Shown: positions 20,457-31,551, numbered from the stretch's first letter. The stretch: DNA of 64,000 nt from Bacillus sp. FJAT-47783 (GCF_022808615.1 NZ_JAKZKS010000003.1:124001-188000); one strand, 5' to 3'. Translations and numbers: made by a program. The notes: a model not told the origin generated them from the sequence alone.

Positions 20457-22652
20457 CTAATTCATGATTCGTCGAACTGAATAAATATCTCGTATTTGTT
20501 TAATACGTTCAACGACTTTATGCAAATGATTAATATTTTGAATCGATATCGCCATATTAATCGTTGCGACTTTATTTCGGTCCGAACGTCCAGAAACAGA
20601 AGAAATATTCGTCTTCGATTCATTCACAGCTTGTAAAACTTCATTGAGCAAACCTCGACGATCATATCCTAATATTTCAATTTCAACATTGTATTCTTTA
20701 CGTCCTTCTAACTGATTTTCCCATTCGACTTCAATAAGTCGTTCCTTCGCTTCATCCTTTAATATATTCGGACAATCCGAGCGATGGACAGAGACGCCTC
20801 GGCCTTTTGTAATAAATCCTGCAATATCGTCACCTGGGACGGGGTTACAGCAGCGCGAAAGCCTTATTAGTAAGTTATCAATTCCTTTAACAGAAACGCC
20901 TGCATCCCTCTTTTTCGGCGGCATTTGCCTTACTTCATGAACAACTTCTTCTATATTTTTATTCTGTTGGTCTTGTTGCCGTTTTTTCCTCAACTTTTCT
21001 GTCAGTCGATTGACGACTTGAATCGCTGTAATTCCATTGTACCCAACCGCTGCATACATGTCTTCTTCGTTTGGGAAATTGAATTTTTCGGCAACACGGT
21101 TAATATTTTCAGCTGTTAATACTTCTTTTATATCAAAGTCCATCGCTTTTATTTCTTTTTCGATTAATTCTCGTCCTTTTTCTACATTTTCTTCACGTCT
21201 TTGTTTTTTAAAGAATTGACGAATTTTATTTTTCGCTTGTGATGTTTGGGCGAGCTTCAGCCAATCTTGGCTTGGTCCATACGAATGCTTCGATGTTAAT
21301 ATTTCGATTATATCTCCCGTTTTTAGTCTGTAATCAAGCGGAACCATTTTTCCATTCACTTTTGCCCCAATCGTTTTATTGCCAATTTCCGAATGGATTC
21401 GATAGGCAAAATCAATGGGAACAGATCCTGATGGCAGTTCAATGACATCTCCTTTAGGAGTAAATACGAATACCATATCAGAGAATAAGTCAATCTTTAA
21501 TGATTCCATAAACTCTTCGGCGTTTGTAGATTCATTTTGAAATTCGAGTATTTCTCTAAACCAAGTAAGTCTTTTATCAAATGATCCTTGCTCATGATGC
21601 GTCTTTCCTTCTTTATAAGCCCAATGTGCAGCGATACCGTATTCTGCGATTTCATGCATTTCAAACGTACGTATTTGTACTTCTAATGGATCTCCTTTTG
21701 GGCCAATAACCGTTGTATGAAGTGACTGATACATGTTTGGCTTCGGCATCGCAATGTAATCTTTAAATCTGCCAGGCATCGGTTTCCAACATGTATGAAT
21801 AATGCCGAGCACGGCATAACAATCTTTAATACTATTGACGATAATACGGACGGCTAATAAATCATAAATTTCGTTAAACTGTTTATTTTGCATCGCCATT
21901 TTTCGATAAATCGAATAAATGTGTTTCGGCCGTCCTGATACCTCTGCTTTTATGTTCACTTCGTCAATGCGTTCCTTTAAATCCTCAATGACCTCATCAA
22001 CGTATTGCTCTCGTTCCGCTCGCTTCTTTTTCATTAAATTAACAATACGATAATATTGTTGAGGGTTTAAATATCTTAACGATGTGTCCTCTAGCTCCCA
22101 TTTAATTTTCGATATTCCGAGGCGGTGAGCAAGTGGAGCAAAAATTTCTAACGTCTCATTTGCAATTCGTCGTTGTTTTTCTTGTGGTAAATGTTTCAGC
22201 GTTCGCATATTATGCAAACGATCGGCAAGTTTTATTAAAATGACACGAATATCTTGGGCCATTGCTATAAACATTTTCCGATGGTTTTCAGCTTGTTGCT
22301 CTTCTTTCGATTTATATTTAATTTTCCCAAGCTTTGTCACACCATCTACAAGCATCGCCACTTCTTCATTAAAAGCTTCTGTTAAATCCTTACATGTAAT
22401 ATCTGTATCCTCGACGACATCATGTAAAAAACCGCCCGCAATGGTTGCCGGGTCCATTTCTAAATCAACGAGAATCCCCGCTACTTGAACAGGGTGAATA
22501 ATGTATGGCTCACCAGATTTTCGATATTGATCTTTATGGGCCTCTTTTGCAAATTCATATGCTTTTTGAATAAAAATGATATCGTTACCCGAAAGGTACG
22601 TTTTTGCCTTTTCAACGACCTGTTCAGCGGTTAATACTTGTTCATTCGCCAT
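20457..22652 (-). CDS. relA: Bifunctional (p)ppGpp synthetase/hydrolase
   Basis: Long RSH enzyme of 731 residues controlling the stringent response. An HD hydrolase domain ([25 protein letters not shown], residues 50-150) is followed by the synthetase domain ([22 protein letters not shown]), TGS ([22 protein letters not shown]), the conserved cysteine pair [12 protein letters not shown] near residue 580, and a C-terminal ACT domain. An intact HD motif and the RxKH-type synthetase loop indicate both activities. The start is ATG 22652 (MANEQVL) behind AAAGGTGA; the frame extends upstream without a ribosome site. Confidence 0.97.
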   Translation of the reverse strand: MANEQVLTAEQVVEKAKTYLSGNDIIFIQKAYEFAKEAHKDQYRKSGEPYIIHPVQVAGILVDLEMDPATIAGGFLHDVVEDTDITCKDLTEAFNEEVAMLVDGVTKLGKIKYKSKEEQQAENHRKMFIAMAQDIRVILIKLADRLHNMRTLKHLPQEKQRRIANETLEIFAPLAHRLGISKIKWELEDTSLRYLNPQQYYRIVNLMKKKRAEREQYVDEVIEDLKERIDEVNIKAEVSGRPKHIYSIYRKMAMQNKQFNEIYDLLAVRIIVNSIKDCYAVLGIIHTCWKPMPGRFKDYIAMPKPNMYQSLHTTVIGPKGDPLEVQIRTFEMHEIAEYGIAAHWAYKEGKTHHEQGSFDKRLTWFREILEFQNESTNAEEFMESLKIDLFSDMVFVFTPKGDVIELPSGSVPIDFAYRIHSEIGNKTIGAKVNGKMVPLDYRLKTGDIIEILTSKHSYGPSQDWLKLAQTSQAKNKIRQFFKKQRREENVEKGRELIEKEIKAMDFDIKEVLTAENINRVAEKFNFPNEEDMYAAVGYNGITAIQVVNRLTEKLRKKRQQDQQNKNIEEVVHEVRQMPPKKRDAGVSVKGIDNLLIRLSRCCNPVPGDDIAGFITKGRGVSVHRSDCPNILKDEAKERLIEVEWENQLEGRKEYNVEIEILGYDRRGLLNEVLQAVNESKTNISSVSGRSDRNKVATINMAISIQNINHLHKVVERIKQIRDIYSVRRIMN

Positions 22653-22840
22653 GGAATCACCTTTTATTTTTATATTTCCTAAAAGAGTACGAATATCCAT
22701 ATACAACCTGACTTCTCGTACAATTTTTTGTATTGCTTTTATTATTCATAAAATTTCAATGTGTGTAAAGTGTTCAGATCATCATCGTTTGAAGAAATCA
22801 AGGGATTTTGAGTATTATTATACAATTCGTAACATATAAA

Positions 22841-22876
22841 AGAAAAAGCACCCCATGTGAGTGCTTTTTCTTTTAT
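22841..22876 (-). terminator. Terminator after apt
   Basis: On the minus strand AAAAAGCACTCAC pairs with the AT-loop-separated GGGTGCTTTTTC and continues into TTTTATATG, 20 bp past the apt stop. The symmetry may let it act in both directions. Confidence 0.8.
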
Positions 22877-22898
22877 ATCTCTCGCACAAGAAATTCTT

Positions 22899-23411
22899 TT
22901 AATACTTCATTAAAGTGAGAATATCATATCCTTTTAGTTTGTCACGTCCATCCAGGTAAGACAGCTCAATTAGAAAGGCAATACCTGCAACAACTCCACC
23001 TAGCTGTTCAACAAGCTTAATGGTTGCTTCAATTGTACCACCCGTTGCTAGTAAATCATCCGTAATTAATACGCGTTGACCGGGTTTAATCGCATCTTTA
23101 TGAATCGTAAGAGCATCCTTCCCATACTCAAGGCCATATTCAACTTTAATTGTTTCACGAGGTAGCTTCCCTTCTTTACGTACAGGTGCAAACCCAACAC
23201 CTAGCGCATATGCTACTGGGCATCCAATAATGAAACCACGCGCCTCAGGTCCTACAACGATATCGATTTCCTTTTCGCGAGCATAGTTAACGATCTCATC
23301 TGTCGCATATTTGTAGGCATCACCATTATCCATTAATGTTGTAATATCCTTAAATTGTATCCCTTCTTTTGGGAAATCAGGTACAATGGTTACAAATTGT
23401 TTTAAATCCAT
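22899..23411 (-). CDS. apt: Adenine phosphoribosyltransferase
   Basis: Purine salvage enzyme making AMP from adenine and PRPP; 170 residues. The PRPP-binding motif [13 protein letters not shown] is near residue 120, and [10 protein letters not shown] with [11 protein letters not shown] forms the flexible loop region. It lies between recJ and relA as in B. subtilis and is preceded by GGAGGAC. Confidence 0.98.
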   Translation of the reverse strand: MDLKQFVTIVPDFPKEGIQFKDITTLMDNGDAYKYATDEIVNYAREKEIDIVVGPEARGFIIGCPVAYALGVGFAPVRKEGKLPRETIKVEYGLEYGKDALTIHKDAIKPGQRVLITDDLLATGGTIEATIKLVEQLGGVVAGIAFLIELSYLDGRDKLKGYDILTLMKY

Positions 23412-23477
23412 TCGTTTTGTCCTCCTTGAATGTTTCCACTATCATGAAAAACAACGCAAGGGATCGAAGTGAATTCA

Positions 23478-25850
23478 TCATTTCGACACTATTTGTTGTT
23501 CATATATTTTATTTTCAGAATGAATATTCAATTTCCTATTAAACCAATCTTTTAACTCTTGATAGGAAGAATATAATAGCAATTGTTCGAGCTCCACATA
23601 CTGTTGCTTTTCCTGATATGTCTTCGATTGGGTCAAATCACGTTTCCTCGCATTTTTTATTAGCGAAATGACACCATCCTTTATTGTAACAAATTCTAAT
23701 TCAAAAAACACCTTTGACATAAAAATAATAGTTTCTGTCGTCCAACCTTTGCGTTTCGCTAATTCAGCCCCATATTTCTTTACATCAAATGTCTCTCGCT
23801 TGGCTAAAAATGCATAAAACCATTTAAAATGTTCACGAGTAGGGACAGTAGAGAAAAAGTGATCTGATGCTTGAAAAAATACAGCATATATACGTTTAGG
23901 TATACCCTTTTCTAATAATCTCTCTAACATTCGAACAGTTGGCGGCATGTCTAACAATACAACATGTTTGTTGTTAAGGTCAAGGTCTTCGAAGTCGAAT
24001 TCATCTTTCAAAAGCGAAGATGGATTCCCGTTCAAATCATATTTAACAGAGTCATCGTGAAAGGCGATAAAATGGACGTCTTCACTCGGAATGATTTTTA
24101 TGACTTGATCGATTGACTTGCCGCGATAGTCAAATAATTGCCAATGGAACACAGCAATATCTTGAAGCATTATTTGCGGTTTTCTGCGATTGTTCCATTC
24201 ATTAATGGAAAGTTCACCAACAACAGATACTTTCGATGTCGGTGCAATTTCATCGATTAATGCTCCATATCCAAACCCGATTGTATCTACTTCGTAATGA
24301 TTTTCCTCTAAAATCATTTTTAAATGAGATTGATCCGATCCGATTCGATTGATTTTCGCAATATGGACATTTTCAATTAAACAAACAGGCTTCGGGTTCT
24401 TTACACCAAATGGTGAAAGCAGTTGGAGCTGTTCAATCGCTTCGACTGTGACTTCTTCTAGCGGACAAGCAATATCTATCGGTTTAACTGGTATAAAATC
24501 TTCCTCTGTTAATTGTTCATGGGCAAGACGAATTAACTTTGTTCTTAATTCATCAATATCGGACAATTTCAGTGTCATCCCCGCAGCCATCGGATGGCCA
24601 CCAAAATGCGGTAATATGTCTCGGCATGATGACAAGTTTTCATATAAATCGTACCCTTCAATACTTCTAGCAGATCCTTTTGCGAGTCCTGTTACAGGAT
24701 CAATACTTAAAACAATGGTAGGCCGATAATATTTCTCTACTAATTTTGATGCGACGATCCCGACAACGCCAACGTTCCAATTTTCCTTCGCTACGATAAG
24801 AACTGGATTTTCTTCAATTGGAAAGTTTTCTTCAATTTCTTGTATAGCTTCTTTCGTCATCTCTTGAACGAGCTGTTGACGCTCTTTATTTAACTGATCG
24901 ATCTCATTCGCCAAATTTTCAGCTTCAACTTCATCATCCGTTAATAATAAATCGACAGCAGGATCCGCATCTTGCAAACGGCCAACTGCATTGATTCGGG
25001 GTGCAAGAGCAAAGCCCACTGTATCTTCATTTATTTGTGATGCCTTTACTCCAGATACTTTTAATAACGCTTGTATACCTACTTTAGTTGAGGTTCTTAA
25101 ACGTTCAACACCTAATTTAGCAATCAATCGATTCTCATCATATAACGGGACTAAATCGGCAATTGTACCGATTGCAGCTATCTCGAGTAAATCTTCCGGT
25201 ACCTCTCCAAGTAAGGCATGTGCCACTTTAAATGCTACACCAACACCTGCTAAATCTTTAAAAGGATAACGGCTCCCTTCTTTTTTCGGATGAATAATCG
25301 CAAATACATCTGGGAGTTCTGGGCCGATTTCATGATGGTCTGTAATAATGACATCGATTCCTAGCTCTTTTGCAACGGATGCTTCATGAATAGCCGCTAT
25401 TCCTGTATCTACTGTAATTATAAGTGTATAGCCTTGTTCATGAATGCGACGAAACGCTTGTTCATTCGGTCCGTACCCTTCTCTAAAGCGGTTCGGAATA
25501 TAAAAGTCGACGACCGCTCCTAATCTCCTTAATACAGTCAGCATGATTGTTGTACTGCTTACACCATCCGCATCATAATCCCCATATACCATGATAGGTT
25601 CTTTATGCTCAATCGCTTTCTTAATTCGCTCTACTGCTTTTTCCATCCCATCTAATAAGAAAGGATCATAAAATGGCTGTCCTTTCATATATAAAAAGCG
25701 CTTTGCATCATCTATGTTGTCAATACCACGATTGATAAGAAGTGAGGCAACTAGAGGTGCTAAGTTTAACTCTGTTTTTAATTGATTTATTTTTTCAATG
25801 TTGGCATCCTTTTCGTCTAAACGATGCCAACGTTTTTTTGCCTGAAGCAT
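23478..25850 (-). CDS. recJ: Single-stranded-DNA-specific exonuclease RecJ
   Basis: 5'-3' exonuclease of 790 residues for recombination and mismatch repair. DHH-family metal motifs are present: VYGDYDADGVSST near residue 80, ITVDTGIAA, ITDHHEIGPELP near 155, and the DHHA1 motif GGHPMAAGMTL near 400. A long C-terminal region, typical of Bacillus RecJ, follows. The start is ATG 25850 (MLQAKKRW) behind GGGGTGA; the in-frame start at 25865 is too close to that site. Confidence 0.97.
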   Translation of the reverse strand: MLQAKKRWHRLDEKDANIEKINQLKTELNLAPLVASLLINRGIDNIDDAKRFLYMKGQPFYDPFLLDGMEKAVERIKKAIEHKEPIMVYGDYDADGVSSTTIMLTVLRRLGAVVDFYIPNRFREGYGPNEQAFRRIHEQGYTLIITVDTGIAAIHEASVAKELGIDVIITDHHEIGPELPDVFAIIHPKKEGSRYPFKDLAGVGVAFKVAHALLGEVPEDLLEIAAIGTIADLVPLYDENRLIAKLGVERLRTSTKVGIQALLKVSGVKASQINEDTVGFALAPRINAVGRLQDADPAVDLLLTDDEVEAENLANEIDQLNKERQQLVQEMTKEAIQEIEENFPIEENPVLIVAKENWNVGVVGIVASKLVEKYYRPTIVLSIDPVTGLAKGSARSIEGYDLYENLSSCRDILPHFGGHPMAAGMTLKLSDIDELRTKLIRLAHEQLTEEDFIPVKPIDIACPLEEVTVEAIEQLQLLSPFGVKNPKPVCLIENVHIAKINRIGSDQSHLKMILEENHYEVDTIGFGYGALIDEIAPTSKVSVVGELSINEWNNRRKPQIMLQDIAVFHWQLFDYRGKSIDQVIKIIPSEDVHFIAFHDDSVKYDLNGNPSSLLKDEFDFEDLDLNNKHVVLLDMPPTVRMLERLLEKGIPKRIYAVFFQASDHFFSTVPTREHFKWFYAFLAKRETFDVKKYGAELAKRKGWTTETIIFMSKVFFELEFVTIKDGVISLIKNARKRDLTQSKTYQEKQQYVELEQLLLYSSYQELKDWFNRKLNIHSENKIYEQQIVSK

Positions 25851-25907
25851 AATTTCACCCCTCAACCATCCTATTATACAGAAATGATCGAGGGGTTTTC
25901 AAACCCA

Positions 25908-26225
25908 TTATTTTCGTTCTTCTGTCAAAACTTCCTCTTTATGACCTTCTTTGTTCGGTGATTTCTCTTGAATGTCTTTTTTCAACATATCATTTTCTCT
26001 TTGCAGCTTATTCACTTGTCGTTGCAACGAAAAAAAGCGAACAACCCCGAGCGACATGACCGTGATAGCCCCCATTAAAGCTGAACAAACAATGACAAGG
26101 ACTAATGGCCAATTTGCTGTACCAAATAAATAATCAACCTCTACAGGTTCAACATTTATGACAGCAAAGATCGAAACAATGAGAGCAAAAAGAAGCGATA
26201 ATATTAAAGCACTTTGCTTTTTCAT
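25908..26225 (-). CDS. LapA-family membrane protein (YrvD-like)
   Basis: A 105-residue protein with two membrane spans (residues 7-27 and 37-60) and the LapA/DUF1049 pattern, then a coiled-coil tail (FFSLQRQVNKLQRENDMLKK) and a charged end. E. coli LapA works with LapB in LPS control; in this Gram-positive the role is unknown. Its start overlaps the CDF gene stop by 4 bp (ATGA), indicating translational coupling. Confidence 0.85.
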   Translation of the reverse strand: MKKQSALILSLLFALIVSIFAVINVEPVEVDYLFGTANWPLVLVIVCSALMGAITVMSLGVVRFFSLQRQVNKLQRENDMLKKDIQEKSPNKEGHKEEVLTEERK

Positions 26226-27133
26226 CTAACATCCCCCTTATTTTCTCCCCGGAAATATGGATTAATGTGGACAAATACGTTCCGAACATTTTCATGTTGC
26301 ATTAAACTCTTTTTTACTCGCTTTCCAACTCGATGTCCTTCTTCTACCGTAATATGAGGATCGACTGCGATTTTCAAATCGATAATGACATAAAATCCGT
26401 GCTCTCGTGCATGAAGTTCGTCAATGCGTTTCACGTCAGGATCTTTCAAAACGGTCTCTTTTAACGGTTTTGTATCTTCTTCATGCAATACATGATCGAG
26501 CGTATTATGTATGGCCTCCCCGCCGAGCTTCCATGCCATTTTCACTACGAGAATCGACACGAATAATCCTGCTAAAGGATCCAAATAGATGAGCCAACCA
26601 ATTTGAAAATAGCCTCCTATAATCGATCCACCAATTCCTAATAATGCAGCAAAAGAGGAAAATACGTCTGAGCGATGCTCATGTGCATTTATGATGACAG
26701 CATCGCTTTTAATTCTTTTACCTAGCTTATACTTATACCGAAACATTGCCTCCTTTACGATAATTGAAAGGATGACAGCAGCAATCGCGATCATCTTCGG
26801 TGGATGAATTTTTACGAAAAAGGCTTCGATTGATGATTTCCCAATTTCTAATCCTACTAAAAATAATAACACCGCGACAATAATAGCGGCAATTGATTCT
26901 GCCTTTCCGTGCCCATAAGGATGGTCTTCGTCTGGCGGCTCTTTCGCAACGCGTAAACCGACGAAAACAGCGAGTGAACCTACTACATCACTCGCAGAAT
27001 GGACGGCATCAGCAACGAGCGCTTTACTCTCCGCCACAACACCGACAATTCCTTTGACAATGGCGAGAACAATATTTCCGATAATCCCGATCACCGCGGC
27101 TAATTCAGCTTGTTTAAAGCGATCTTGTGTCAA
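26222..27133 (-). CDS. Cation diffusion facilitator (CDF) metal exporter
   Basis: About 303 residues with six membrane spans in the first 200 and a cytosolic ferredoxin-like dimer domain after. Metal-site motifs are seen in TM2 (DAVHSASDVVGS) and TM5 (NAHEHRSDVFSS); the cytosolic domain contains HAREHGFYVIIDLKI. CDF proteins export Zn, Mn, Fe or Co by proton exchange; B. subtilis MneP/MneS export Mn. The substrate cannot be fixed here because TM5 has E rather than H four residues before the Asp. A start at TTG 27133 has better ribosome-site spacing than GTG 27139. Confidence 0.92.
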   Translation of the reverse strand: MTQDRFKQAELAAVIGIIGNIVLAIVKGIVGVVAESKALVADAVHSASDVVGSLAVFVGLRVAKEPPDEDHPYGHGKAESIAAIIVAVLLFLVGLEIGKSSIEAFFVKIHPPKMIAIAAVILSIIVKEAMFRYKYKLGKRIKSDAVIINAHEHRSDVFSSFAALLGIGGSIIGGYFQIGWLIYLDPLAGLFVSILVVKMAWKLGGEAIHNTLDHVLHEEDTKPLKETVLKDPDVKRIDELHAREHGFYVIIDLKIAVDPHITVEEGHRVGKRVKKSLMQHENVRNVFVHINPYFRGENKGDVR

Positions 27134-27194
27134 CTTCACTCACCCCTTATAGTTCATAAGGGTAGTTTACCCAATTTGCTATTTTGGAAAATAA

Positions 27195-27244
27195 CAAAAA
27201 AGAGGCTTGTTGGTATGTGTAGTTAGCCAACGCCCCTCTTTTTA
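27195..27244 (-). terminator. Terminator after secDF
   Basis: AAAAAGAGGGGCGTTGG pairs with CCAACAAGCCTCTTTTTT (with wobble pairs) on the minus strand just beyond the secDF stop. Confidence 0.8.
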
Positions 27245-27255
27245 TTCCCATATCT

Positions 27256-29505
27256 TTATACTTCTTGTTCTAACTCCTCTTCTTGTTTATGAGAAGTGGA
27301 TTTTTTCTTTAACTGTTTCCCTTTCCATACAAGCCAAAGCTGTGCAGCAATAAATAATGAAGAGTACGTTCCCGAGATAAGCCCGATTAACAACGCAATA
27401 GAGAAATTCAAAATCGAGCTACTTCCAAAAATAAGTAGTGCCACGACAGCAAAAATAACGGTTATTACGGTATTGATCGATCGAGTAAAAGTTTGTTGCA
27501 AGCTTTTATTGACGATTTCAGCTAAGTCAGCAAACGTTTTTACACGTTTTTTCTTCTTCATATTCTCTTTTATACGGTCAAAGGTGACAATCGTATCGTT
27601 AATCGAATAACCAATGACAGTCAATACAGCTGCGATAATCGTAATATTAACTTCTAGTCTCGTAATACTGAAAAAGGCAATCGTAAAAAAGGCATCATGT
27701 ATGAGTGCCACAATTGCTGCTAACGCCATGAAAAACTCAAAACGAACGGAAACATATATAATGATTCCGACAGAAGCAATTAATACAGCTATTAATGCGT
27801 TTCGTGCTAATTCTTTTCCAACCATTGGCGAAACTGTACTTACGTTCGGCTCACTGCCAAATTGTTTTTGAAAATGATCTTTTACTTCTGCAATCTTGTC
27901 TTTTTCCAGAACACCGACAAAGCGAGCAACCCCAATTTCATCATTATTACCCGATAGAATAACTTCATTTGGCTCAAGCCCGATCGCCTCGAATTCAGAC
28001 TGAACTTCGCCTGCTGTTAAACGATCATTAGCGAGTACTTCGATACGTGTTCCACTGGCAAAATCAATTCCTACATTTAATTTTGCAATAAAGAGGACAA
28101 GAATACCTGCAATGACCATGATGGAAGATAGGAAGAAAAATCGCTTCCGATTCTTAACAAAGTCAACACGATCAAATCGTGTCGGTACTTGTGTATGTTT
28201 ATTGGTCTTCGCAATATCTAGAATTTCTTCTTTCTTAACGCCAAACCAATGAGGTTTACGATCGAACGAGCGGCTATTGACTAATAAAGACAATAAAATT
28301 CTTGTTAAATACACGGCCGTCATAAAGCTGACAACGATACTAACCATAAGCATCGTCGCAAATCCTTTGACAGAGCTCGTTCCATAGAAAAATAATACAG
28401 CTGCGGCTAATAATGTTGTAACATTTGCATCGACAATCGTTAATAAAGAACGACGATTTCCAGCTTTAAAGGCAGAACGAAGACTTTTTCCAAGCTTTAA
28501 TTCTTCTTTTATTCGTTCATATGTAATGATGTTTGCATCAACCGCCATCCCGACTCCTAAAATAAGTGCAGCAATTCCTGGTAATGTTAAAACGGCATGC
28601 ATCCAATCAAACACAACTAAAATTAAATAAATATAAGTTGTAAGGGTTATCGAAGCGATGACACCAGGTAATCGATAGAAAAACATCATATAGAGATAAA
28701 TAATCACAATCCCGATGAGCCCAGCAATAATCGTTTGATCCATTGCTTGTTCACCGAATTTCGCCCCAACAGATGTTGAATACACCTCGTTTAATTTCAC
28801 CGGTAATGCCCCAGCATTCAACAAGCTTGCTAACTCTTTTGCTTCATTAATCGTAAAATTCCCTTCAATCGTTACTTCTGTTGTATTAAATACTTGATCG
28901 ACATTTGGAGCTGAAATAAATTTCGAATTCTCTTTCGCTAACTCCTTTTGATAGGAGTCGCCTTCTTCGTAATCAAGCCAAATAACAAGCTGATTCGCTG
29001 GAGCCATTTTTAATACATGCTCCGTTACTTCTTTGAATTTCTCAGCATCCTTTAATTTTACGACAACATTCGGTTTGCCATATTGATCGAAGGATTGTTT
29101 CGCACCACCTTCAACAAGGTCTGATCCGTTCATCATCTCTTTATCATTCGTATCCCGAAATGTTAACTGTGCTTGCGTTGATAAAATTTCTCGAGCTTTA
29201 TTTTGATTGTCAACTCCCGCAAGCTGTACACGTATACGGTCGTCTCCTTCAATTTGGATGTTCGGCTCACTGACCCCTAACACGTTTGCACGTTTGTTTA
29301 AAGCATCAACCGTATTCACTAAAACAGAGCGGTCGATCGTCTCTCCATCATCGACTGGCTCTACTTCATATAAAATTTCAAATCCACCTTGCAAATCGAG
29401 CCCTAACGTAATATCATTTGTAATATTTTTCGAAGTTAATCCCATTAGGCTCCCTAATAAAAGAACAATTAGAAAAAACGCCACAAAGCGTCCTCGCTTC
29501 ACCAT
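27256..29505 (-). CDS. secDF: Protein translocase subunit SecDF (fused)
   Basis: Fused SecD-SecF of 749 residues, the Bacillus form, with twelve predicted membrane spans and two large outer loops. It uses proton motive force to help release preproteins exported through SecYEG. SecD signatures include DLQGGFEILYEV near residue 38 and LGVGMAVDANIITYERIKEE near 320. SecF signatures include GIDFASGTRIEV near 485 and GYSINDTIVTFDRIKEN near 645. The start is ATG 29505 with GGAGG 6 bp upstream; the frame from 29520 begins before this site. Confidence 0.97.
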   Translation of the reverse strand: MVKRGRFVAFFLIVLLLGSLMGLTSKNITNDITLGLDLQGGFEILYEVEPVDDGETIDRSVLVNTVDALNKRANVLGVSEPNIQIEGDDRIRVQLAGVDNQNKAREILSTQAQLTFRDTNDKEMMNGSDLVEGGAKQSFDQYGKPNVVVKLKDAEKFKEVTEHVLKMAPANQLVIWLDYEEGDSYQKELAKENSKFISAPNVDQVFNTTEVTIEGNFTINEAKELASLLNAGALPVKLNEVYSTSVGAKFGEQAMDQTIIAGLIGIVIIYLYMMFFYRLPGVIASITLTTYIYLILVVFDWMHAVLTLPGIAALILGVGMAVDANIITYERIKEELKLGKSLRSAFKAGNRRSLLTIVDANVTTLLAAAVLFFYGTSSVKGFATMLMVSIVVSFMTAVYLTRILLSLLVNSRSFDRKPHWFGVKKEEILDIAKTNKHTQVPTRFDRVDFVKNRKRFFFLSSIMVIAGILVLFIAKLNVGIDFASGTRIEVLANDRLTAGEVQSEFEAIGLEPNEVILSGNNDEIGVARFVGVLEKDKIAEVKDHFQKQFGSEPNVSTVSPMVGKELARNALIAVLIASVGIIIYVSVRFEFFMALAAIVALIHDAFFTIAFFSITRLEVNITIIAAVLTVIGYSINDTIVTFDRIKENMKKKKRVKTFADLAEIVNKSLQQTFTRSINTVITVIFAVVALLIFGSSSILNFSIALLIGLISGTYSSLFIAAQLWLVWKGKQLKKKSTSHKQEEELEQEV

Positions 29506-29539
29506 ATGTATCCTCCTCAAGCTTTGCGATCCGACAAAG

Positions 29540-29833
29540 TTATACTAAATCTTTTAATAAATTTTGAGCATCTTCACTATCAAACCAAGTCGCTTCCTTA
29601 AACGATTCAATCGTTGCGTAATTCATAAAATCGGTCACTTTTACAGAAAAAATGTCGGCTACGATTCGATGAACCATCACTTCTTCTTTCTCTTTCCACT
29701 TTTTAGTTTTCAAAAAAGTCCACAATTCTTCCTCTGTTATTTTATCATATCCAAGTAAGTGGAATTCTTCCATTTTACTAATAATAAATGGCTTTACATG
29801 GTCTCGATATGAATCAGCCGGGTGTTTCAACAT
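29540..29833 (-). CDS. comN: Post-transcriptional regulator ComN
   Basis: A 97-residue soluble protein with the ComN/YrzD pattern (PFIISKMEEFHLLGY, then EEELWTFLKTKKWK and VADIFSVKVTDFMNYA). In B. subtilis ComN controls comE operon mRNA and interacts with DivIVA, placing the message at the septum and poles. The second ATG (29833) is 7 bp after GGAG, whereas the first (29839) abuts it. It is transcribed divergently from spoVB, as in B. subtilis. Confidence 0.88.
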   Translation of the reverse strand: MLKHPADSYRDHVKPFIISKMEEFHLLGYDKITEEELWTFLKTKKWKEKEEVMVHRIVADIFSVKVTDFMNYATIESFKEATWFDSEDAQNLLKDLV

Positions 29834-29939
29834 GGACATGCTCCTTCCTTCTTTAGCAATTGCTTGTCATGCTTGGTCAAACATTGCGCATATAGTAATT
29901 GTAATAGATAATAGGCTATTTGAGAAGGCAGGGAGATGG

Positions 29940-31493
29940 ATGTCAAAGCAAACTTTCTTACAAGGTACATTATTTTTAATTGTCGCGGGCTTAATTACAA
30001 AGGTATTAGGATTTATCAACCGCATTGTTGTGGCCCGTATTATCGGAGAAGAAGGCGTCGGCTTATATATGATGGCCGTTCCAACATTAGTGCTTGTCAT
30101 TACCATTACGCAATTCGGTTTACCCGTAGCAATCTCTAAGCTTGTTGCTGAGGCAGAAGCAGAAGGTAATCAGCGGAAAGTAAAAAAAATAGTCGTTGTA
30201 TCACTCGCCATCACGGGTACACTATGTATAGTTTTCACACCCGCTGTCTTTATTTTTGCCCCTGTTCTTTCAACGACTTTATTAACGGACTCAAGAACAT
30301 ATTATCCATTACTGGCGATTACACCAGTCATACCTATTGTCGCAGTTTCTTCTGTTTTACGCGGTTATTTTCAAGGAAAACAAAATATGCGACCGGCTGC
30401 TTATTCGCAAGTTTTAGAACAAGTCGTGCGCATTACATTAGTTGCTGTTTTCACAAAAGCATTTTTGCCGTATGGAATTGAGTATGCTGCTGCTGGGGCA
30501 TTATTATCAGCAGTTATCGGGGAACTTGTTTCACTTCTTTATTTATTTACGATGTTTCGTTTAAAAAAACGCATAAAAGTAAGAAGAAAGTTTTTCCAAT
30601 CAATGAAAGATGGGAAAGACACGTTTCAACAGTTAATGCGTATCGCTGTACCTACAACAGGTAGCCGTTTAATTGGTTCGATCTCATGGTTTTTTGAACC
30701 GATCGTCGTCACCCAAAGCTTAGCCATTGCAGGTGTTGCCACATCTTTATCGACAAAGCAATATGGAGAGCTAACAGGTTTTGCGCTACCTTTACTTTTT
30801 TTACCATCATTTATTACATTTTCACTATCTACATCTTTAGTTCCTGCCATCAGCGAAGCGATCGCGCAAAAGAAAAAGAAGCTTGCAGAATATCGACTTC
30901 GCCAAGCATTTCGACTGTCCATTGTCACAGGTGGCTTAGCCGTCGTCGTTTTGTATATATTCGCAAACCCGATTATGACTTACATGTACGGTAATGACCA
31001 TGCAGCCATCTTCATCAAAGTAATGGCACCGTTTTTTATCTTTTATTACTTCCAAGCTCCTTTGCAAGCAGCGCTCCAAGCTTTAGATTTAGCAAGAGCA
31101 GCGATGATCAATAGTTTTATTGGCGCAGTCGTGAAAACAGGACTCATTTTTGCTCTCGCCACAAGGCCAGAACTAGGGATCATGGGAGCAGCCCTTGCCA
31201 TCGTTACAGGGTTTATGCTTGTTACTCTCCTCCATTATGCGACCGTGTTAAAAGTCGTTCAATTTACAATTTATACACGTGACTACGTCTTTAGTGTAAT
31301 CGTTATGGTCATAAGCGCTATTGCTGGAAATTATGCCTACAAACATCTTTTTATTTCCTTTACACAACTTAGCAATTTGCTGTTATCCATTTTCGTTACA
31401 TCGATCATCTACCTCCTTCTTCTTATCTTCTTTAAGCTCGTTGAAAAAGACGAATTAAAGCGGATTCCTGTGCTGAAGCTGTTTATTAAGTAA
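29940..31493 (+). CDS. spoVB: Stage V sporulation protein B (polysaccharide flippase superfamily)
   Basis: MOP/MATE-type flippase relative of 517 residues with about fourteen membrane spans across the whole length. It starts at ATG 29940 (MSKQTFLQGTLFLIVAGLI) behind AGGGAG; the open frame upstream to 29832 lacks a ribosome site. Family features include FINRIVVARIIGEEGVGLYM near residue 23 and SSVLRGYFQGKQNM near 140. SpoVB is needed for spore cortex formation and is thought to move a peptidoglycan precursor. Position next to comN and the yrbG-like gene agrees. Confidence 0.95.
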   Translation: MSKQTFLQGTLFLIVAGLITKVLGFINRIVVARIIGEEGVGLYMMAVPTLVLVITITQFGLPVAISKLVAEAEAEGNQRKVKKIVVVSLAITGTLCIVFTPAVFIFAPVLSTTLLTDSRTYYPLLAITPVIPIVAVSSVLRGYFQGKQNMRPAAYSQVLEQVVRITLVAVFTKAFLPYGIEYAAAGALLSAVIGELVSLLYLFTMFRLKKRIKVRRKFFQSMKDGKDTFQQLMRIAVPTTGSRLIGSISWFFEPIVVTQSLAIAGVATSLSTKQYGELTGFALPLLFLPSFITFSLSTSLVPAISEAIAQKKKKLAEYRLRQAFRLSIVTGGLAVVVLYIFANPIMTYMYGNDHAAIFIKVMAPFFIFYYFQAPLQAALQALDLARAAMINSFIGAVVKTGLIFALATRPELGIMGAALAIVTGFMLVTLLHYATVLKVVQFTIYTRDYVFSVIVMVISAIAGNYAYKHLFISFTQLSNLLLSIFVTSIIYLLLLIFFKLVEKDELKRIPVLKLFIK

Positions 31494-31516
31494 AACTGTT
31501 CTGGAGCTCCATAATG

Positions 31517-31551
31517 CGAAAAATAGCAGCGTGCTCCGCTGCTATTTTTCA
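31517..31551. terminator. Bidirectional terminator between spoVB and the YetF-family gene
   Basis: GAAAAATAGCAGC pairs perfectly with GCTGCTATTTTTC around a 7-nt loop between convergent genes. It overlaps the last codons of the minus-strand gene. Confidence 0.92.

Noticed and set aside
29832-29939. N-terminal extension of SpoVB by 36 residues
   Set aside because: The extension overlaps the comN ribosome site and start, has no ribosome-binding site, and family members begin at the later ATG.
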